64,000 nucleotides of DNA from Bifidobacterium breve (GTDB lineage: Bacteria; Actinomycetota; Acidimicrobiia; Acidimicrobiales; Ilumatobacteraceae), in assembly GCA_945893395.1 (NCBI GenBank), contig CAMDEC010000001.1:1-64000 (forward strand), read 5' to 3'. Shown in pieces: positions 18,331-25,554 of the stretch (position 1 is its first letter; every line of letters begins with the position of its first letter). The notes under the pieces were generated by a model. It did not search any database, was not told the origin of the DNA, and saw nothing but the letters and a program-made list of their open reading frames with translations. Both the position numbers and the translations under genes were made by a program.

Positions 18331-18336
18331 TACGAT
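18331..18336 (+). promoter_or_regulatory. -10 element of leaderless promoter for lepB
   Basis: TACGAT lies exactly 6 nt before GTG 18343, within the short gap after pafA. Confidence 0.5.
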
Positions 18337-18342
18337 GAGTGC

Positions 18343-18939
18343 GTGTCAGAAAGCCAACTAGACAATTCGCAGCGTCGAAAATCGATGGCCTTTAGGCAAA
18401 TTGTCGAATGGGTCGTGGTAATCGGCGTTGCATTGGTCGTCGCCGTGTTTCTGCGTGTTTTTTTGGTACAGCAGTATTACATTGCCGGTCCGAGTATGGA
18501 GACCACAATGTTCTCGGACAATAGGGTTTTGGTCAACAAACTCGCATACCGCCTGGGCAAGATCGAACGCGGGGATGTCATTGTTTTTGACAGGGCTCTA
18601 ATGAACGGCCTCGAAGTTGAACACGATGACTTGATTAAACGGGTGATTGGACTGGCTGGTGAAACAATTGCGATCAAAGATTGCGTGGTGCTGATCAACG
18701 GAGAGGCATTGCCTGAACCATATTTGCCGAAGCGAGACTCGAAACTGAGTGATTTGGGTGAAAGATGTGGAGTTGTCGAAATGAACGAGACCAAACTTGC
18801 TACTGATGAAGTTTTTTTGATGGGGGATAATCGACCGCAGTCGTTTGACAGTCGGATGTTTGGTGCGATCAATCAGAATCTGATCATCGGACAGGCCTTT
18901 GTTTTGATTTGGCCGCTTGACTCTGCGAAGGGTCTGTAA
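18343..18939 (+). CDS. lepB: Signal peptidase I
   Basis: The 198-aa product has one N-terminal membrane helix (QIVEWVVVIGVALVVAVFLRVFLV). The type I signal peptidase boxes follow: GPSMETT (catalytic Ser), VLVNKLAYRLGKIERGDVIVF, DLIKRVIGLAGE (catalytic Lys) and GDNRPQSFDSR. It cleaves signal peptides of Sec- and Tat-exported proteins at the outer face of the membrane. It lies between pafA and a GDPD, near the tatAC genes. Lengths and motifs are normal. Confidence 0.95.
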   Translation: MSESQLDNSQRRKSMAFRQIVEWVVVIGVALVVAVFLRVFLVQQYYIAGPSMETTMFSDNRVLVNKLAYRLGKIERGDVIVFDRALMNGLEVEHDDLIKRVIGLAGETIAIKDCVVLINGEALPEPYLPKRDSKLSDLGERCGVVEMNETKLATDEVFLMGDNRPQSFDSRMFGAINQNLIIGQAFVLIWPLDSAKGL

Positions 18940-18945
18940 AAACTT

Positions 18946-19674
18946 CTAAGTCGTGATCGTTTTGCTGAATGCGTCGGCCATACGATCTGGCCAGTCACTG
19001 TAAACCGCGTCAACGCCCATCAATAATGCCGTTCGTAGTTGTTCCTCGTGTTGCAAGTCCCAACTGAACGCACCAATGTTGAAACGATGGGCCAGAGAAA
19101 CCAGACCACCATTCCAATCTGTGTGATGCATGTTCAACACGTCGATTTTGAATTTGGCCAAGTCTGCGCACCGCCTCTCTGGACCTTCAACGATTTTATT
19201 CAGACGAATTGAATTGACGTAACGAAACGCGGGGTAGAGGGCTTTCCAGGATTCCAAGACTCTGATATCTGGATGGCAAATGAATATTCGACCAGGATTG
19301 TCTTTGTCGCTTGTCGACGCTGCGATGAGCGCCATCGCTCGGATATCACAAATATCGATCGAAATCGGCACGTCTTCGGGGGATAGTTTCAGCAGTTGAT
19401 CGTATCTCGGAATTGAGTTTGGAAGTTCGGTGCTTGCGACCTCAGATATTTTCTTTGAACGCAGCTTTGAAAATATTCTGCCTCTGACCACGCCGTCATG
19501 ATCAAGCACGACTTCGGCGTCCTTGGTCACCCAACAATCGGTCTCCAAACCCGTTGCACCAAGTTTCAGAGCCAGTTCAAACGACTCACGCGTATTTTCG
19601 GCAGCATGTGCGCTCGCCCCGCGATGAGCAAACAATATGGGCTTGTCGTAGAGCGATGGCAGACGCTGTTGCAC
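18946..19674 (-). CDS. Glycerophosphodiester phosphodiesterase family protein (first of two)
   Basis: The 242-aa product starts with GTG (MQQRLPSLYDKPILFAHRGASAH). It carries GDPD hallmarks: HRGA...ENTRESFELALKLGATGLETD (catalytic His, metal-binding Glu/Asp), VVLDHDGVVRG (second catalytic His) and a C-terminal FSWDLQHEEQL region replacing the usual WTVN. GDPDs hydrolyse glycerophosphodiesters to glycerol-3-phosphate and an alcohol. With no signal peptide, it is presumably cytoplasmic. It is inserted, opposite in strand, between lepB and tatA, where mycobacteria carry pafBC. A second GDPD lies at 55864. Confidence 0.88.
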   Translation of the reverse strand: MQQRLPSLYDKPILFAHRGASAHAAENTRESFELALKLGATGLETDCWVTKDAEVVLDHDGVVRGRIFSKLRSKKISEVASTELPNSIPRYDQLLKLSPEDVPISIDICDIRAMALIAASTSDKDNPGRIFICHPDIRVLESWKALYPAFRYVNSIRLNKIVEGPERRCADLAKFKIDVLNMHHTDWNGGLVSLAHRFNIGAFSWDLQHEEQLRTALLMGVDAVYSDWPDRMADAFSKTITT

Positions 19675-19680
19675 ACTCCG

Positions 19681-19686
19681 ATGATA
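19681..19686 (-). promoter_or_regulatory. -10 element of leaderless promoter for GDPD (minus)
   Basis: TATCAT lies exactly 6 nt before GTG 19674. It is divergent from the tatA promoter 16 bp away. Confidence 0.5.
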
Positions 19687-19701
19687 CGAGAACTGTTCTC
19701 C

Positions 19702-19707
19702 TAGACT
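19702..19707 (+). promoter_or_regulatory. -10 element of leaderless promoter for tatA
   Basis: TAGACT lies exactly 6 nt before ATG 19714. It supports that start over the TTG at 19708 in the track. Confidence 0.55.
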
Positions 19708-19713
19708 TTGACC

Positions 19714-20217
19714 ATGTTCAACTTGACCGGCAGCGAGATCATGTTCTTGCTGATTATTGGACTCGTCGTGTTGGGTCCTGAAAAGCTGCCAGATGCCATT
19801 CGCCGCGTAGGCCGTTTGTACGGCGAATTGAAGCGCATGTCCTCTGGGGTGCAGTCGGATCTTCGAAAAGTGATGGATGAACCGGTCAAAGAGATGGTGA
19901 AGACTACAAATTCAATGAAATCGTTGTTCACAGATACGGCAAATGAGTTCCAATCGGCGGCGAAAGATGTCGTTACCCCGACTTTTATCCCATATGGCGC
20001 GACAACTAACGGCCAAACTACGCCACCCAAATCGAATGAAGTTCCGGTTGTTTTATATCAAGCTAGCGAGGAAGAGATTGCTCAATCTGAACCGAGTGAC
20101 GCAGATGATGAAATCACAGAAGCCATCTCAAGGGCTGCAGAAATCGCCGCGCAGCGAACACAAGCCAAGCCCGAAGCAGATGCAGCCTCGGTGCACGTAT
20201 TGGATGACATCTCGTAA
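19714..20217 (+). CDS. tatA: Sec-independent protein translocase TatA/TatB
   Basis: The product (167 aa from ATG 19714) has the Tat hairpin: a short membrane helix (GSEIMFLLIIGLVVLGP), the hinge GPEKLP and an amphipathic helix (DAIRRVGRLYGELKRMSSG). A long acidic, disordered tail follows. The tail length is closer to TatB than to minimal TatA. Only one such gene is adjacent to tatC here, so it may serve both roles or a second gene lies elsewhere. It assembles with TatC to export folded proteins with twin-arginine signals. Its stop overlaps the tatC start by one base (TAATG). Confidence 0.9.
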   Translation: MFNLTGSEIMFLLIIGLVVLGPEKLPDAIRRVGRLYGELKRMSSGVQSDLRKVMDEPVKEMVKTTNSMKSLFTDTANEFQSAAKDVVTPTFIPYGATTNGQTTPPKSNEVPVVLYQASEEEIAQSEPSDADDEITEAISRAAEIAAQRTQAKPEADAASVHVLDDIS

Positions 20218-20990
20218 TGGGTTTTCGTTCCTCTGCATCTGGAACTTCAACGATGTCTTTGGGTGATCATCTTGGTGAGTTGCGCATGCGTTTGATTCGA
20301 TCCATCTTGGCTGTGGCACTTGGTGCGGCCGCGATACTCGCGTTTTACGACCCAGTTTTAAAATTTCTGACCCGTCCTTACCGCAACTTATGCGACGAAA
20401 GATCTGACTTCAACTGTGATGGTTCGCTTTTTGCACTCGGACCTCTGGACGGTCTTTCTGCGCGGATGAAAATTGCCGGCTACGGAGGTTTGATTCTTGC
20501 CCTGCCCGTGTTGTTGTGGCAAATTTGGCGGTTCATAGTGCCCGCGCTGAGCAGCAAAGAGAAAAAGTACACGATCCCATTTATCGCGTCCTCAGTAATT
20601 CTCTTCGCATCGGGATGTGCGCTCGCATATTGGACGCTGTCACGCGCGCTTGAGTTTCTAATTTCTTGGTCAGGCACCGATGTCAATCAGGCTTTTCAAA
20701 TTACAAAATATGTGAGTCTTGTTACTTTGATGATCTTGGCCTTTGGCGTCGGTTTCCTTACACCCTTATTGATCGTATTTTTGCAACTCGCTGGTGTTTT
20801 GACGCCCAAGACGTTGCTCAAACAGTGGCGTATTGCGATAGTCGTAATTTTTTTTACTGCGGCGATCATCACACCGAGCGGTGACCCAATCACGCTGATG
20901 GCACTCGGCTTGCCGTTGACGCTGCTGTACTTTGTGGCAATTTTTGTAGGCTTCCTTGCGACTCGCAAACGTTCTCGCCAAGCTGATTAA
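20217..20990 (+). CDS. tatC: Sec-independent protein translocase TatC
   Basis: The 257-aa polytopic protein has the TatC signature near the N-terminus (SLGDHLGELRMRLIRSI) and about six membrane helices, including KIAGYGGLILALPVLLWQIWRFI and FGVGFLTPLLIVFLQLAGVL. It is the Tat receptor that binds twin-arginine signal peptides. It is coupled to tatA and followed 17 bp later by helY, the order found in many actinobacteria. Confidence 0.95.
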   Translation: MGFRSSASGTSTMSLGDHLGELRMRLIRSILAVALGAAAILAFYDPVLKFLTRPYRNLCDERSDFNCDGSLFALGPLDGLSARMKIAGYGGLILALPVLLWQIWRFIVPALSSKEKKYTIPFIASSVILFASGCALAYWTLSRALEFLISWSGTDVNQAFQITKYVSLVTLMILAFGVGFLTPLLIVFLQLAGVLTPKTLLKQWRIAIVVIFFTAAIITPSGDPITLMALGLPLTLLYFVAIFVGFLATRKRSRQAD

Positions 20991-21007
20991 GACTCGCGAC
21001 CTGCTCG

Positions 21008-23617
21008 ATGCCTAGACCGAGTCGTGAATCGCTGATTTCGAGATACAACTTTGGTCTCGACAAATTTCAAATTGAAGCACTCGACGCTTTAGATCGAGGC
21101 GATTCTGTTCTGGTTGCCGCGCCAACCGGTTCGGGCAAGACACTTGTTGCCGAATATGCAATTGAGGCAGCGCGTCAACAAGGACAGCGGGCGTTCTACA
21201 CCGCACCAATCAAGGCTCTTTCGAATCAAAAATTCAACGACTTGGTCGCTCATTACGGAAGAAGTGACGTTGGTTTGTTGACTGGTGACAACAGTGTCAA
21301 TTCGAACGCCCCGATTTTGGTGATGACAACAGAAGTTTTGCGAAACATGATTTATGCTCGATCTGAAGCTCTGGATCAACTTGCGGTCGTCGTGTTAGAT
21401 GAGGTGCACTTCTTGCAAGACGCCTACCGCGGACCAGTTTGGGAAGAGGTGATCATTCATCTCGACCCGACGGTGCAGTTGGTCTGCCTCTCGGCGACGG
21501 TGTCCAATGCCACCGAAGTGACGGAGTGGTTGAGCACTGTTCGGGGTCGAACTCTGCCGGTGGTCGAAGAAAAGAGACCCGTTGAATTGGTCAATCATTT
21601 CGTTGTCGGTGATTCGAGTAGCCACGAAGTAAATATGTACGAGACAATCGTCAATGGCACACCGAATCCTGAGGTTGCAAAACTCGAACTTCAAGTAACG
21701 GCAGGTCGCACCATTGACGGCTCGAGTGACAATCGAAGGTCTTATCGTGCAAGCCGAACTAGGAGCCGCCCACGAGTATTTACCCCGAATCGTGTCGAAG
21801 TAGCTGACCTTTTGCAGCGACAAGACCTACTTCCGGCGATCGTGTTCATCTTCAGTCGCAATCAATGTGACGAAGCCGCCGAATCTTGCGTGCGCTCCGG
21901 TTTGCGTCTAACTGACCAGGAGCAACGGGCTGAAATCTCCGCAATCATTGATGCCCGCGTCTCGATGTTCAGTGATGACGACCTGGCTGCTCTTAGTTTC
22001 TCGAAGTTCGCCAACCAACTCGAGTCGGGCATCGGTGCACACCATGCCGGCTTGGTGCCGGCGTTCAAAGAAATTGTCGAAGAGTGTTTCATTCGTGGTT
22101 TGGTACGACTGGTGTTTGCAACAGAAACGCTCGCAGTAGGACTAAATATGCCGGCTCGAGCCGTTGTGATCGAAAAGATTACAAAATTTACGGGAGAGCA
22201 CCATCAGCCACTGAAAGCGTCCGAATATACGCAGCTGACAGGTCGAGCTGGTCGAAGAGGCATCGACACCGTGGGGCATGCTCTCGTGTTATGGAATCAA
22301 TTTGTAAGTTTCGACGCGGTCGCAGCTTTGGCGTTGAGTCGATCTTTTCGATTGGTCTCGGCGTTTAGACCGACTTACAACATGGCTGCGAATTTGATCC
22401 AGACGCACTCGCGACAAGAAGCCCATCATTTGCTGAACTTATCCTTCGCTCAGTTTCAAAGCGGTCGTGATGTAGTTGAATTACAGGCCCGTGTCACTCG
22501 TCGCACCAAGGAACGGGACCGACTGCGCGATCAGGCCACGAGTCCGTTAGGCGACATTGATGAATATCGTCGAGCCTTCGATGTGCGACCTGATGCAACA
22601 CAAATCGCAGCCGCGATCGAAGAGTTGCAGTTAGGTGATCTAATCAATATTCCAAAGGGCGGTCGCGATAGCAAGGCAGCAGTCGTCGCCACTGCGCAAC
22701 GTGCCAACGGCACAAAGCTCACCCTTATTGCAGCCAATCGTGCCGTGTTCCAGGTGCAGGCAGGTGACTTTGATTCGCCGCCCGTAAAACTCGGGCATAT
22801 AAAAATTCCGGATTCTTATGCACGCACCAGTCCTAAATTCATCAAAGAGGTGGCAAATCGAGTCCAACGAACCAAGATCAATTCAAAGTCGCATCCAAAT
22901 CGAGGTCAGGCTGAACGAGATCATCCCGTGGCGAGCGACCCCGAGTTACGCAGACGACTAATTGCGGCCAGATCGGCAGACCGAATTGACGGCGAGTTGA
23001 GGGCGATTGAACAACGAATTGAGAAGTCTGTGCAGTCGGTGAGTGCGCGGTTCGACGACCTTGTGCGGCTTATGGAGCGACGCGGTTATGTAGCGCAGTG
23101 GACGCTCACTGCGCAAGGTTGCTCGTTGGCCAGGATTTTTCATGAACTTGATCTGGTGATTGCCGAATCTCTTGCCGCAGGAATCTTCGACAATCTGACG
23201 CCACCAGAGTTGGCGTCACTATTGAGCGTCTTTGTCTTTGAATTCAGACGAGTCGAAGATCCACCCAAACCCAGGATTCCGAAATCTCTGCAAACCAAAT
23301 GGAAGCAACTCAAGGACCTGAGCGCCAAAATTGCGCGTGATGAAGAGGCAGCGAGCGTCGCGCCACATCGCTCGCTTGACCCTGGTCTGCTTGAAATAAC
23401 TTTGGAATGGGCGAGTGGCGGTGAACTGATCGATATTTTGAGTGACGATCTCACAGCAGGTGATTTTGTCCGAACGATGAAACAGTTGGTGGATCTACTT
23501 CGCCAAATTGCGTTGATCACGCCCTCGTCACAGACCAGCAAGTGTGCTGAACAGGCGGCTCAGGCGGTGTTGCGTGGTGTCGTGGCAGCGTCGCAGGGGT
23601 CTTCGGTCTCGGGCTGA
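21008..23617 (+). CDS. helY: DEAD/DEAH-box helicase HelY (Ski2/Mtr4-like)
   Basis: The 869-aa protein has helicase motifs Q/I (FQIEALDALDRGDSVLVAAPTGSGKT), Ia (APIKALSNQKF), II (VVVLDEVHFLQ), III (CLSATVSNA) and VI (YTQLTGRAGRRG). A long C-terminal region typical of Ski2/Mtr4-like HelY follows. Bacterial HelY is thought to act on RNA; its role is poorly defined. The tatC-helY order is conserved in actinobacteria. Its TGA overlaps the ATG of the DGK-like gene, so the two are translationally coupled. Confidence 0.93.
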   Translation: MPRPSRESLISRYNFGLDKFQIEALDALDRGDSVLVAAPTGSGKTLVAEYAIEAARQQGQRAFYTAPIKALSNQKFNDLVAHYGRSDVGLLTGDNSVNSNAPILVMTTEVLRNMIYARSEALDQLAVVVLDEVHFLQDAYRGPVWEEVIIHLDPTVQLVCLSATVSNATEVTEWLSTVRGRTLPVVEEKRPVELVNHFVVGDSSSHEVNMYETIVNGTPNPEVAKLELQVTAGRTIDGSSDNRRSYRASRTRSRPRVFTPNRVEVADLLQRQDLLPAIVFIFSRNQCDEAAESCVRSGLRLTDQEQRAEISAIIDARVSMFSDDDLAALSFSKFANQLESGIGAHHAGLVPAFKEIVEECFIRGLVRLVFATETLAVGLNMPARAVVIEKITKFTGEHHQPLKASEYTQLTGRAGRRGIDTVGHALVLWNQFVSFDAVAALALSRSFRLVSAFRPTYNMAANLIQTHSRQEAHHLLNLSFAQFQSGRDVVELQARVTRRTKERDRLRDQATSPLGDIDEYRRAFDVRPDATQIAAAIEELQLGDLINIPKGGRDSKAAVVATAQRANGTKLTLIAANRAVFQVQAGDFDSPPVKLGHIKIPDSYARTSPKFIKEVANRVQRTKINSKSHPNRGQAERDHPVASDPELRRRLIAARSADRIDGELRAIEQRIEKSVQSVSARFDDLVRLMERRGYVAQWTLTAQGCSLARIFHELDLVIAESLAAGIFDNLTPPELASLLSVFVFEFRRVEDPPKPRIPKSLQTKWKQLKDLSAKIARDEEAASVAPHRSLDPGLLEITLEWASGGELIDILSDDLTAGDFVRTMKQLVDLLRQIALITPSSQTSKCAEQAAQAVLRGVVAASQGSSVSG

Positions 23618-24243
23618 TGGTAATTAAGCGCGGCGAGGATTGGGGTCACAGAGTTCTTCAACCTGACGACTTGTTGGTGTTCGAGAATGACGTACATGTA
23701 AATGAATACCTGACGAAACAGTTTCAGAGTTCACTGCCCAATCAAAGCATCGCGATTCTGAATTCAAACATCGCCCGCTCGCTTGGCATGAATGGTTCGG
23801 ACTTGAGCGTCGAGAAGATGTTGAAAACCAGTTTTGATGCGATTGAAGTAGAAATTTCTGACTGTGACGACCAAATTTCGTGTGAAATTTTTCTAGGCAA
23901 TGCGTTGATCCGCAATAGTTGGCGACGCGGAGCAATAACCGGAGTTTTCAATACCTCGTTTATCGCCGGTCGAGATTGGGCACCTCGCGCGCATCCAAAT
24001 GACGGCAAACTGGATGTCTTATTGATTGACGAGGCGATGAGTTTGAGACAACGAATTACTGCATACCGATTGAGTAGATCTGGTTCGCATTTGCCTCATC
24101 CACATTTGAAATACCTGCAAAGCCAGAGTTATGTAGCGAATGATCCTGAAACAGCGATATTGACCTTGGATTCGGTTGAATTCGGAGCAGTCAAACGTTG
24201 CAGTTTTAGGGTGATTCCTGACGCGGTTTCGATTTATTGGTGA
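23617..24243 (+). CDS. Diacylglycerol/sphingosine-kinase-like protein lacking the kinase GGDGT motif
   Basis: The 208-aa protein aligns by eye with the back part of the YegS/DgkB lipid-kinase fold. IAILNSNIARSLGMNGSD corresponds to the stretch after GTGND. FIAGRDWAPRAHPNDGKLDV and HPHLKYLQSQS match the C-terminal lobe, and ILTLDSVEFGAVKRCSFRVIP matches the usual closing DGE...PGAL strand. The catalytic GGDGT and GTGND motifs are missing, so it is unlikely to phosphorylate lipids and may bind a lipid or nucleotide instead. It is coupled to helY (TGATG overlap). It could be an actinobacterial subfamily that always lacks the motif rather than a degraded gene. Confidence 0.68.
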   Translation: MVIKRGEDWGHRVLQPDDLLVFENDVHVNEYLTKQFQSSLPNQSIAILNSNIARSLGMNGSDLSVEKMLKTSFDAIEVEISDCDDQISCEIFLGNALIRNSWRRGAITGVFNTSFIAGRDWAPRAHPNDGKLDVLLIDEAMSLRQRITAYRLSRSGSHLPHPHLKYLQSQSYVANDPETAILTLDSVEFGAVKRCSFRVIPDAVSIYW

Positions 24244-24247
24244 AGGT

Positions 24248-24253
24248 TATGAT
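24248..24253 (+). promoter_or_regulatory. -10 element of leaderless promoter for M20 amidohydrolase
   Basis: TATGAT lies exactly 6 nt before ATG 24260. Confidence 0.55.
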
Positions 24254-24259
24254 GGCTAT

Positions 24260-25477
24260 ATGACCACGACGATGAACCAACAAAAGATCTCTGAGATTAA
24301 GCAAGCGGTGTGTAATGACATCGACCATCGAGCATCTGATCTGATTGAAATCAGTCAGGCAATCCACGCCAAACCCGAAACTAATTTTGAAGAACATTTT
24401 GCACACAAAATTTTGACTGAATACATCGCTGACTCAAAAATTGGCGTAACTCGTGGGGCATTTGATTTGCCGACTGCTTTTGATGTTGCTGTGCGTGGGG
24501 GCGGTGGTCCAACGGTGGCTGTACTTTGCGAGTATGACGCGTTGCCCGGCATCGGTCATGCATGTGGACATAACATCATCGCCACTGCGGGTCTCGGTGC
24601 GGGAATCGCTCTTGCTGGTGTTGTTGAGCAGTGCGGCGGCAACCTGCGTCTGATGGGCACACCTGCCGAAGAGGGCGGCGGTGGAAAGATCGAAATGGCG
24701 CGCAAGGGTGCTTTCAAAAATGTCGATGCGGCGATGATGATTCACCCAGCCGACGCAGATCTGGCACGAATGAATGCGATTGCGATTCAAAACTTGCTGG
24801 TCAAATTCCATGGTCTTGCCGCACACGCGGCGGTATCACCGCACAAAGGCAAGAACGCGCTTGATGCGGCAGTTCTTGGATATATGAATGTTGCTGCTTT
24901 GAGACAGCATATTTTGCCTACCGAACGAATTCACGGAATTTTTACCAACTCGGGAGAGAAGCCAAATATCGTCCCTCGTGAAACAGAAATGGATTGGTAC
25001 GTGCGCTCACCGACCATTGAGAGTCTGCAACCACTCAAGCAGCGGGTCGCTCAGTGCCTCGAAGCTGGAGCCATGGCCGCTGGTTGCACGGTAAGTTTCG
25101 AATGGAAGGGCAATACGTTTGCCGATCTGATTGATAATGTGCCACTGCTCGAGAGTTATATCCGCAATGCCCAGACATTCGGACGAAAGATGACCAGCGA
25201 ATTATTGCCTGGAACCGGCGGAGGCTCGACAGACATGGGCAATATCAGTTATCTGGTGCCATCAATTCACCCGATGATCCAAGTTGCGCCGGGCGGCGTT
25301 TCGCTGCACAGTGCGGCGTTCGCCGACCATACCAAGGGCCAAGAGGCAAGCCAGGCGATTATTGATGGTGCAAAAATCATGGCGATGACAGCGATCGATA
25401 TGTGGGCTTCAGAGACTTTGCAACGCGATGTGAAGGCTGCATTCGGCGCTGGACTGGTGCCAGAGGGTGTGCTTTAA
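24260..25477 (+). CDS. M20-family amidohydrolase/peptidase (PM20D2/AbgB-like)
   Basis: The 405-aa metallohydrolase has M20 motifs VLCEYDALPGIGHACGHNII (metal-binding Asp, His), MGTPAEEGGGGK (catalytic/metal Glu) and AAMMIHPADAD. A lid domain (FHGLAAHAAVSPHKGKNALDA) and GTGGGSTDMGNISYLVP, carrying the last metal ligand region, follow. The sequence is closest in pattern to aminoacylase/dipeptidase members such as PM20D2 and p-aminobenzoyl-glutamate hydrolase. No signal peptide, so cytoplasmic. The substrate (an N-acyl amino acid or beta-alanyl dipeptide) cannot be told from sequence. Confidence 0.9.
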   Translation: MTTTMNQQKISEIKQAVCNDIDHRASDLIEISQAIHAKPETNFEEHFAHKILTEYIADSKIGVTRGAFDLPTAFDVAVRGGGGPTVAVLCEYDALPGIGHACGHNIIATAGLGAGIALAGVVEQCGGNLRLMGTPAEEGGGGKIEMARKGAFKNVDAAMMIHPADADLARMNAIAIQNLLVKFHGLAAHAAVSPHKGKNALDAAVLGYMNVAALRQHILPTERIHGIFTNSGEKPNIVPRETEMDWYVRSPTIESLQPLKQRVAQCLEAGAMAAGCTVSFEWKGNTFADLIDNVPLLESYIRNAQTFGRKMTSELLPGTGGGSTDMGNISYLVPSIHPMIQVAPGGVSLHSAAFADHTKGQEASQAIIDGAKIMAMTAIDMWASETLQRDVKAAFGAGLVPEGVL

Positions 25478-25529
25478 GCCCAATAATTAGGCCTGACTTC
25501 TAGGTTTTTGGTAATCCCGCATATTGGGC
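25478..25529 (+). repeat. 8-bp inverted repeat upstream of ThyX-like gene
   Basis: GCCCAATA (25478-25485) and its perfect complement TATTGGGC (25522-25529) are separated by 36 nt, starting right after the M20 stop. They could form a terminator-like stem for M20 or an operator/leader for the ThyX-like gene. No T-run directly follows. Confidence 0.4.
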
Positions 25530-25540
25530 GAGCAGACTCG

Positions 25541-25546
25541 TAAGAT
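25541..25546 (+). promoter_or_regulatory. -10 element, leaderless or near-leaderless promoter of ThyX-like gene
   Basis: TAAGAT lies 8 nt before GTG 25555, slightly further than the 6 nt seen at most genes here. Confidence 0.4.
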
Positions 25547-25554
25547 AACGCGCC

